A stretch of DNA of 56,950 nt, from contig JARGNO010000021.1 of the NCBI GenBank assembly GCA_029213165.1, forward strand, positions 1 through 56,950. Direction: 5' to 3'. Source of the stretch: Minwuia sp. GTDB lineage: Bacteria > Pseudomonadota > Alphaproteobacteria > Minwuiales > Minwuiaceae. Under the pieces are notes generated by a model. The model saw only the letters and a list, made by a program, of their open reading frames with translations. It had not been told where the DNA came from and did not search any database. Shown in pieces: positions 51,392-56,950 of the stretch. A program made the translations under genes and the position numbers. Each line of letters opens with the position of its first letter. Positions within the stretch are counted from its first letter, which is position 1.

Positions 51392-51730
51392 ATGAGACTG
51401 GTCTTGCTTATCGTTGCATTCGCGTTCCCGGTGATCTTCGGCACTGCTGAGATCGGCCAATCTGCTGTGCCTGCAAGCCCGGAACAGCAAGTGCTGTTCG
51501 CTTCCGGTGCTGATATGGGCTTCGTCGAATGCACAGCTTGCGAACATGGCGAGTTGTCACAAATGTCATGTAGTGAGTTGTGCGCCACCTTTCACATGAT
51601 CACGGTTTCGGATCCTGAGCAGACTGCCCCCTCAACCTATCGACTCGCCTACCTTGATACCGCCGACACCGCGAGCACGCGCCAGACGCGTCCGGAACCA
51701 TTCCCTCCGAAAGTGATCATCCTGGACTGA
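51392..51730 (+). CDS. Small cysteine-containing exported protein of the copper group
   Basis: A 112-residue protein with a signal peptide or membrane anchor (RLVLLIVAFAFPVIFGTAEI). The mature part is short, with four Cys grouped as CTAC and CSELC in a 20-residue span, suitable for metal or disulfide binding. It ends in a short hydrophobic tail. The ATG at 51392 places the signal at the N-terminus; a GTG at 51350 would add 14 residues. Codon usage and GC content are lower than those of neighbours: bases 51361-51420 hold 28 G or C of 60. It precedes a multicopper oxidase gene and may be a copper chaperone-like factor. Function is unknown. Confidence 0.65.
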   Translation: MRLVLLIVAFAFPVIFGTAEIGQSAVPASPEQQVLFASGADMGFVECTACEHGELSQMSCSELCATFHMITVSDPEQTAPSTYRLAYLDTADTASTRQTRPEPFPPKVIILD

Positions 51731-51732
51731 TT

Positions 51733-51745
51733 CCGGTCAGACCGG
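51733..51745 (+). terminator. Short hairpin after the Cys-rich protein gene
   Basis: CCGGT and ACCGG at 51733-51745 flank CAG, just after the stop, and are followed by CTTTCATT. It could partly terminate before the oxidase gene. Confidence 0.4.
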
Positions 51746-51845
51746 CTTTCATTCACACATGGCTGATCGCGCCATGGTGACAGGATGAACATCGGCACCC
51801 CGTCCATGCGTCGGCTGGTGCCACACTTCAGGAAATCCTCTCAAG

Positions 51846-53276
51846 ATGCTCTATGCAAATAGTGTGGCGTTATCGCGCCGCAAGCTTCTGTCGGTTCTCA
51901 TGACCAGCATGGGAATGGGGCTCATGCCCGCGTCCCTGGGAGCAGCCCCCCGCAACAGGCCGGTCCGTGAGTTTCACCTGCGCGCAGCCGCGAACAGGGC
52001 CGTTCCCGACGCACGACTCTCTGGTCCGACTGATGTCTGGACGTACAACAACAGTGTCCCCGGCCCGGAACTGCGCGTTCGTCAGGGTGACCGGGTTCGC
52101 GTGCGGGTAACCAATGGTCTAGCAGAGCCTACCACCGTCCACTGGCATGGCGTTCGGGTGCCTAACGCAATGGATGGTGTCCCCCACGTTACCCAGGCCC
52201 CCATCCCACCAGACGGGAATTTTGTCTATGAGTTTGATGCCGTCGATGCCGGCACCTACTGGTATCATCCGCACTATCGCAGCTACGAACAGGTCGGTCG
52301 CGGCCTGTATGGACCGCTGATAGTCGAAGAACCGGATCCAGTCCGCGCAGACCGCGACCTCACTTGGATACTGGATGACTGGCGACTGGGACCGGATGGC
52401 CTGATCCGTGACGATTTCGGCAACCGGCACGACATGGCCCACAACGGAAGGGTCGGAAACACCGTCACGATCAACGGCCGCCCGCCAGCCGGCCTTTCGG
52501 TTCGTGGTGGGGAGCGTATTCGCCTTCGACTGGTAAATGCCGCCAACGCGCGGATATTCTCCTTGGATTTTGAAGGACACGCGCCAACCATCATTGCTCT
52601 CGACGGCCAACCCGTCAGTCCGCACTCACCGAAGGACGGGCTGGTTCTTCTTGGTCCGGCCATGCGGGCAGATATCATCCTGGACATGCACGGTGAACCC
52701 GGTAGCCGTTTCGCAATCACGGACCGATTCTACAGAGGCCTAGAATACCAGCTTTCCGAATTCAACTATGCGTCCACTCCACTCAGGTCAGAAGCACCGG
52801 ACTGGAAAATGGATCTTCCGCCGAACCCGATCCCCGAACCATTGACAAGGGGGGCCAGCAGACACGAGGTCGTCTTCAATGGCGGAATGATGGGCAGAGG
52901 CATGGGAGCCGGAAACTCCGGTGGCATGATGAACATGATGAGGCGTTCAGGAATCTGGTCCGTCAACGGCATGTCCGTAGAGGGGCATTTCATGGAGCCC
53001 TTCCTGATGCTGGATCGAGACCGCAGCCATGTGATTTCCATGACAAACGCAACTGCCTGGCACCATCCGATTCATCTGCACGGCCATTCGTTCAGGGTCT
53101 TGTCACGAGACGGTATTCCAACGCGACACCAGGAATGGCAGGACACCGTGATGATGGCTCCACGAGAGAAGATCGACATCGCGCTGGTCGCCGACAATCC
53201 CGGCGACTGGATGTTTCACTGCCACATTCTCGAACATCAGGCCGCGGGAATGATGGGCGTCATTCGTGTCAACTGA
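51846..53276 (+). CDS. Multicopper oxidase (CueO/CopA-like), Tat-exported
   Basis: A 476-residue periplasmic laccase-type oxidase. SRRKLL at about residues 10-15 is a twin-arginine export signal, so it is folded with copper before transport. Copper ligands are complete: H99-W-H101, H141-P-H143, H407-P-x-H410-L-H412, and H458-C459-H460 with H464 and M469 (axial). Three cupredoxin domains are present. A Met/Gly-rich patch (MMGRGMGAGNSGGMMNMMRR) resembles the Cu(I)-binding segments of CueO and PcoA. It oxidises Cu(I) in the periplasm to protect against copper. The gene uses more AGA/AGG codons than nearby genes. Confidence 0.93.
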   Translation: MLYANSVALSRRKLLSVLMTSMGMGLMPASLGAAPRNRPVREFHLRAAANRAVPDARLSGPTDVWTYNNSVPGPELRVRQGDRVRVRVTNGLAEPTTVHWHGVRVPNAMDGVPHVTQAPIPPDGNFVYEFDAVDAGTYWYHPHYRSYEQVGRGLYGPLIVEEPDPVRADRDLTWILDDWRLGPDGLIRDDFGNRHDMAHNGRVGNTVTINGRPPAGLSVRGGERIRLRLVNAANARIFSLDFEGHAPTIIALDGQPVSPHSPKDGLVLLGPAMRADIILDMHGEPGSRFAITDRFYRGLEYQLSEFNYASTPLRSEAPDWKMDLPPNPIPEPLTRGASRHEVVFNGGMMGRGMGAGNSGGMMNMMRRSGIWSVNGMSVEGHFMEPFLMLDRDRSHVISMTNATAWHHPIHLHGHSFRVLSRDGIPTRHQEWQDTVMMAPREKIDIALVADNPGDWMFHCHILEHQAAGMMGVIRVN

Positions 53277-53299
53277 ACTGACTCAAGGGAGAACCCATT

Positions 53300-53740
53300 A
53301 TGCGTAGACTGCTTTCACTGGTTCTGGCGACGCTGCTGATCTCGGCAGCCTTTCCTGCATTCGCGAAGGATCACTCTGTCGAAGCCACGCTCTTCAAGAA
53401 CCCTCAGTGCGGGTGCTGCGAGAACTATGCGACCTACCTGCGGGAGAACGGTTTCACAGTCGTCGTCAAGCCGACGCACGAGCTTGCACAGATGAGCAGA
53501 ATGGCCGGAATCCCCGAGGAGTTCCAAGGCTGCCACATCTCGATGATAGATGGCTACGTCGTAAGCGGTCACGTTCCGGTTGCAAGTATTTTGAGGTTGC
53601 TCAATGACCAACCGAAGATCGTGGGCATCACGCTGCCGGGGATGCCGCAGGGGTCTCCGGGTATGTCAGGGATCAAGTCAGGGCCATTTACAATCTTCGA
53701 AATCGGGTCCCCTTCGCCACAGGTCTATGAGATCGACTGA
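53300..53740 (+). CDS. DUF411 metal-binding protein (copper-resistance associated)
   Basis: A 146-residue exported protein with a Sec signal peptide (about 1-22, SAAFPAFA). The mature domain is DUF411: KNPQCGCCENYATYL has C37-G-C39-C40, then MAGIPEEFQGCHISMIDGYVVSGHVP and TLPGMPQGSPGM. DUF411 proteins are periplasmic copper-linked proteins of unproven mechanism. It follows the oxidase with AAGGGAG before its ATG and is the last gene of the copper group. Confidence 0.9.
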   Translation: MRRLLSLVLATLLISAAFPAFAKDHSVEATLFKNPQCGCCENYATYLRENGFTVVVKPTHELAQMSRMAGIPEEFQGCHISMIDGYVVSGHVPVASILRLLNDQPKIVGITLPGMPQGSPGMSGIKSGPFTIFEIGSPSPQVYEID

Positions 53741-53789
53741 CGCTGCAAGCCGCCGACCTGACTGGACCGGGATTCCGTTTCGTCAATCA

Positions 53790-55028
53790 TCACGATTGCA
53801 ATGGAGTCCGGTATTTCATCAGATGGCGACGCACAGCATCATTCGGGGCCAACTCGATAGCGAGATCGATAGCCGCATTGGCGGCTGTCGATCGTCCGAG
53901 ATCGCGCAGGTAGCGGGCACGGGTGGCGTGAAACAGGTGATAATCCTGCAGTGCAGCACCTTCAGGCACCGCCGCCAGTCCCGCAGCCGGGCCTGAGACC
54001 TGTGCCACGGCAACCGAGCGGTTCAGGGCCACGACAGGGTCGTTCGACATGACGACAAGCTGATCATAGTAGGCGAGGATCGACGGCCAGTCGGTGTCAG
54101 GCCAGTGCGTCGCCCGAGCATGTTCCGCCGCGATGCCTGCAAGCAGATGCCAGGCTGTCGGCGCGGCATTGCCTCGTGACTTTTCCAGATAGCGCAGACC
54201 GCTGCTGATCAGACGCCTGTCCCAAAGTCCCCTGTCCTGGAATTCCAGATCCACCAGATCACCATGAAACTGCCTGGCGGGCAATCTTGCGGTCAGCAGA
54301 TGGAACAACGCCGCCAGGGCCAGCACTTCAGGTGCCGCTGTCCTTGAATGCCCCGTCAGCAGGATGCACAGCCGGGTTGCCTCGACACACAGTTCTTCCC
54401 TGATCCAGCGGATCTGGTCATTGCCACCGTATCCGCCATTGAACAGCAGATAGAGGGTGTTGAGAACCGGATGCAATCGCTCGGCGACATCACCACCCGG
54501 CAGCGCCGTTATCTCGACTGAGCCCAGCTTGCGCAGTCGGGCCTTGCCCCGCGAGATCCGCTGCGCCGCAGTTGCTTCGTCCAGCAACAGCGCGGCCGCG
54601 ATTTCCCGTGTGCTGAAACCGCAGGCCAGCCGCAAGGTCAGTGGAACCGATGTCTCCGGGCCGTTGACCGGATCGCAGCAGAGAAACAGCAGACGCAGTT
54701 CCTCGTCCGCAACCAGCAGATCGACTGGTAACCGGCCATCACCGACGTCGCAGAGCAACGCGTCGGATTCTGTACGGCCCGAACGGCGCATCCGGTCCAG
54801 GGCCAACCGCTCCGCCACGCGCCAGAGCCATCCAGCCGGATTGTCGGGAATGCCCTTCCACGGCCATGTCCGGCAGGCGCGCAACAGCGATTCCTGTACG
54901 ATATCCTCCACATCATCGACCGCCGCAGGGCCAAACCGGCCAAGCAGAATTGCTGTCATGCGGCCCGACTCCCGGCGAAACAACTGGTCAGCCAGTTTCT
55001 CCACCGCAGAGTCGGGAACGCCGGTCAT
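53790..55028 (-). CDS. ECF RNA polymerase sigma factor, ECF42-type with long C-terminal domain
   Basis: A 412-residue sigma factor, about twice the length of ordinary ECF proteins. Sigma-2 (about residues 10-80) has VEDIVQESLLRACRTWPW and PAGWLWRVAERLALDRMRR. Sigma-4 (about 110-170) has LRLACGFSTREIAAALLLDEATAAQRISRGK, an HTH. A long C-terminal domain (about 175-412) follows, typical of the ECF42 group. No anti-sigma factor gene lies nearby; the C-terminal domain is thought to replace one. The stop-start spacing to the DGPF gene upstream is two bases, the usual ECF42 partnership. Confidence 0.93.
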   Translation of the reverse strand: MTGVPDSAVEKLADQLFRRESGRMTAILLGRFGPAAVDDVEDIVQESLLRACRTWPWKGIPDNPAGWLWRVAERLALDRMRRSGRTESDALLCDVGDGRLPVDLLVADEELRLLFLCCDPVNGPETSVPLTLRLACGFSTREIAAALLLDEATAAQRISRGKARLRKLGSVEITALPGGDVAERLHPVLNTLYLLFNGGYGGNDQIRWIREELCVEATRLCILLTGHSRTAAPEVLALAALFHLLTARLPARQFHGDLVDLEFQDRGLWDRRLISSGLRYLEKSRGNAAPTAWHLLAGIAAEHARATHWPDTDWPSILAYYDQLVVMSNDPVVALNRSVAVAQVSGPAAGLAAVPEGAALQDYHLFHATRARYLRDLGRSTAANAAIDLAIELAPNDAVRRHLMKYRTPLQS

Positions 55029-55030
55029 GA

Positions 55031-55390
55031 TCAGTCCATGGTCTGAATCTGGCGGATCTCGATGGGCTTGCCGCGTTCGGCATGGGGACAGCCGCGTGCA
55101 ATGGCTTCTGCGGCCGCATAGTCATCGGCGATGATCAGGAAATAGCCGCCAATCACGTCCTTGGTCTCGCTGTATGGTCCGTCTGAAACGATCATCCCCT
55201 GCCCCGGTGCACCGCTGCGGATGATCCGTCCCGGATCGTCCATCAGCTTCTCTCCACCAGTCAAATGTCCGGATTCCCGCCATTTCTGGCTCCAGGTCCG
55301 GTAGCGCGCGATGATGTCCTGCATCTCGGCTGCTGACAGTTCCGCATCGTCCTTCGCATCATCGTGCAGCAGCAACATGAACTGACCCAT
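55031..55390 (-). CDS. DGPF/YciI-like domain protein
   Basis: A 119-residue ferredoxin-fold protein of the YciI-related DGPF family. The SDGPYSETKDVIGG motif is near residue 69, with MGQFMLLLHDDA at the start. DGPF proteins accompany ECF42 sigma factors and are often its target genes; their function is uncertain. It is two bases from the sigma gene on the same strand and first in the pair. Confidence 0.92.
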   Translation of the reverse strand: MGQFMLLLHDDAKDDAELSAAEMQDIIARYRTWSQKWRESGHLTGGEKLMDDPGRIIRSGAPGQGMIVSDGPYSETKDVIGGYFLIIADDYAAAEAIARGCPHAERGKPIEIRQIQTMD

Positions 55391-55502
55391 TTCCCGGTCT
55401 CCCTGTCTCTGTTCCTTGAATGCTACGGGCGATCATCGCCCGCTTCACCCCAAGAGACGTTCCGGAATCGCGTTTCTCGACACGTCAGCGAGAAAAAAAG
55501 TC

Positions 55503-56639
55503 TCACCCCGCCGCGATCTGCCGGGCGATGACCAGGCGTTGCACGTCGGACGTGCCTTCATAGATCTGGCAGACGCGGACGTCGCGGTAGATGCGTTCCA
55601 CCTCGTAGTCGGCGACGTAGCCATAGCCACCGTGGATCTGGATCGCATCGGTGCAGACCTGTTCGGCCATTTCGGAGGCGAAGAGCTTCACCATCGATGC
55701 TTCCGACAGGCAGGGTTCGCCCCGCTGTTTCAGGTCAGCCGCATGGAACAGCATCTGGGTCGCCACTTCGATCCGGGTCTTCATGTCCGCCAGCCGGAAT
55801 CCGACCGCCTGATGCTCGACGATGGTCTTGCCGAAGGCGGTTCTTTCCCGCGCATAATCGACCGCCTTCTCATATGCGGCGCGGGCCATGCCGATGGACT
55901 GCCCGGCGATGCCGATCCGGCCCGTTTCCAGGTTCGCCAAGGCGATGCGATAGCCCTGACCTTCTTCCCCAACCAGGTTCTCCAGCGGGACCTCACAATC
56001 CTCGAAGGCGATCTGACAGGTGTCGGAGCACCGCTGACCAAGCTTCTGCTCCTTCGACGCCACCCGGTAACCGGGCGTGTCCGTTGGCACCAGAAAGGCC
56101 GAGATACCTCTCGACCCCTTCTCCGGATCAGTCACCGCGAAGACCAGCGCCACGCCGCCGATGGAGCCGGAGGTGATGAACTGCTTCACGCCATTGAGTA
56201 CCCAGCGATCCCCCTTCCGCACCGCGCGGGTGCGCAGGTTGGAGGCGTCGGAGCCCGCCTGCGGCTCTGTCAGGCAGAAAGCCCCGATGATCTCGCCGGA
56301 GGCCTGCGGCCGCAGCCACTGCTCCCGCTGTCTGTCGTTGCCATAGCGCATCAGCGCGGCGCAGCAGGGGGAATTGTTGACGCTCATGACCGTGGATACC
56401 GCGCCATCCGCAGCAGCCACTTCCATCAGGGCCAGCACATAGGACGTCATGTCGGCCCCTGCACCGCCCCATTGCTCCGGCACTGTCATGCCCATCAGGC
56501 CGAGGTTGCCCATCTGCCGCAGCAGGTCCAGCGGCGGCTCACCCGTGCGATCCCGTTCCATGGCACCGGGGGCGAGCTCCCCTTGCGCAAAGGCACGCGC
56601 GGCATCACGGATCATGGTCTGGTCTTCGTTCAGTTGCAT
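55503..56639 (-). CDS. Acyl-CoA dehydrogenase family protein
   Basis: A 378-residue flavoprotein with the canonical ACAD architecture. [12 protein letters not shown], then [15 protein letters not shown] (flavin site), [15 protein letters not shown], and [10 protein letters not shown] with the catalytic Glu in YEGT. Ala/Gly-rich [10 protein letters not shown] fits short- or branched-chain enzymes. The frame opens to 56687, but the ATG at 56639 starts at the usual [15 protein letters not shown]. It directly follows a TcuA-like flavoprotein gene on the same strand, so the two may be cotranscribed. Confidence 0.94.
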   Translation of the reverse strand: MQLNEDQTMIRDAARAFAQGELAPGAMERDRTGEPPLDLLRQMGNLGLMGMTVPEQWGGAGADMTSYVLALMEVAAADGAVSTVMSVNNSPCCAALMRYGNDRQREQWLRPQASGEIIGAFCLTEPQAGSDASNLRTRAVRKGDRWVLNGVKQFITSGSIGGVALVFAVTDPEKGSRGISAFLVPTDTPGYRVASKEQKLGQRCSDTCQIAFEDCEVPLENLVGEEGQGYRIALANLETGRIGIAGQSIGMARAAYEKAVDYARERTAFGKTIVEHQAVGFRLADMKTRIEVATQMLFHAADLKQRGEPCLSEASMVKLFASEMAEQVCTDAIQIHGGYGYVADYEVERIYRDVRVCQIYEGTSDVQRLVIARQIAAG

Positions 56640-56643
56640 GGGT

Positions 56644-56950
56644 TCAGGCCTCCTGCAATGCCCGCGCGGCGGCGCTGCCTGCCGCACGGCCGAAGACCGC
56701 GCCGGACATCAGGCCGGTGCCGCCCGGATAGTTGTGATAGAAGATGCCGCCGACCAGTTCACCCGCCGCATAGAGGCCAGGGATCGGTCGATGGTCGGTA
56801 TCAACCACCTGTGCCTCGTCGGTCACGCGCAATCCACCGAAGGTGAAGGTGATGCCACAGGTCACCGCATAGGCCTCGAACGGGCCTTCATCCCGCGTGT
56901 TGGCCCAATTGGTCTTGGGCAGTGACAGGCCGCTGGTACCACGTCCGTCC
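56644..56950 (-). CDS. tcuA: C-terminal part of an FAD-dependent dehydrogenase, TcuA-like (cut by the window edge)
   Basis: The visible 101 C-terminal residues match the FAD-dependent tricarballylate dehydrogenase/fumarate-reductase flavoprotein group. [16 protein letters not shown] precedes [19 protein letters not shown] and [18 protein letters not shown], the C-terminal FAD-binding signature. TcuA oxidises tricarballylate to cis-aconitate; other 3-ketosteroid dehydrogenase-like enzymes share this end, so the substrate is uncertain. The gene continues beyond the window. Its stop lies four bases before the acyl-CoA dehydrogenase start. Confidence 0.75.
   Translation of the reverse strand, partial: DGRGTSGLSLPKTNWANTRDEGPFEAYAVTCGITFTFGGLRVTDEAQVVDTDHRPIPGLYAAGELVGGIFYHNYPGGTGLMSGAVFGRAAGSAAARALQEA

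Noticed and set aside
55473-55500. Possible terminator: TTTCTCG and CGAGAAA stem next to an A/T run
   Set aside because: The T-run is on the wrong side of the hairpin for either strand, so it does not form a standard intrinsic terminator.

Overview
The window is GC-rich, densely packed bacterial DNA from an alphaproteobacterium, probably a free-living Rhodospirillales-like organism (inference; no rRNA gene is present). Supporting markers are an NDUFA12-type complex I accessory gene beside mlaD and a DUF2155 gene, an NDUFAF5-like methyltransferase beside comF-grxC-nitrilase, the serC-serA operon, a dual cold-shock-domain protein, and a Rhizobium-type glpSTPQV glycerol ABC transporter. No rRNA, tRNA, CRISPR array, phage or insertion sequence was recognised.

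Layout. 1-4.9 kb: end of a branched-chain-type ABC transporter (livH, livM), then a cyclase-family hydrolase and an acyl-CoA ligase, probably one uptake-and-activation operon. 5-10.3 kb: GST, a trans-sulfuration-type PLP enzyme, a small acidic protein with an alpha/beta hydrolase, a PhyH dioxygenase and an acyl-CoA dehydrogenase. 10.3-12.3 kb (minus): NDUFA12, mlaD, a methyltransferase and DUF2155. 12.4-20.9 kb: glycerol regulon, with glpR-glpD leftward and glpV-S-T-P-Q-DUF2160 rightward from a shared control region. 21-24 kb: lactone oxidase and purB. 24.1-28.9 kb: two small paralogous membrane proteins, then an EamA-GST-SDR-CoA-transferase-MaoC group. 29-32.6 kb: MscS channel, a tandem repeat, a self-regulated TetR gene with a thioesterase, and an MFS transporter. 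32.6-36.4 kb: nitrilase, glutaredoxin, ComF, methyltransferase, VOC protein and cold-shock protein.

36.6-44.2 kb holds the most distinctive system: ten overlapping genes encoding an Mrp-like cation/proton antiporter. Gene order is E-F-G-DUF4040-B-C-D, followed by two further antiporter-like subunits flanking a small unknown membrane protein. There is no full-length MrpA.

44.2-51.3 kb: FeS-type photolyase, epoxide-hydrolase-like protein, PNPOx-fold protein, serC-serA with a structured leader, and a GloB-like hydrolase. 51.4-53.7 kb is a compositionally distinct copper-handling group (small Cys-rich exported protein, Tat-exported multicopper oxidase, DUF411 protein), probably acquired by transfer. 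53.8-55.4 kb is an ECF42-type sigma factor with its DGPF/YciI partner. The window ends with an acyl-CoA dehydrogenase and a truncated TcuA-like flavoprotein.

Functional themes are glycerol uptake and oxidation under GlpR control, CoA-thioester catabolism, serine biosynthesis, and ion or metal homeostasis. Functions come from recognised motifs and family resemblance. Start codons were chosen by Shine-Dalgarno spacing, signal peptides and family length.
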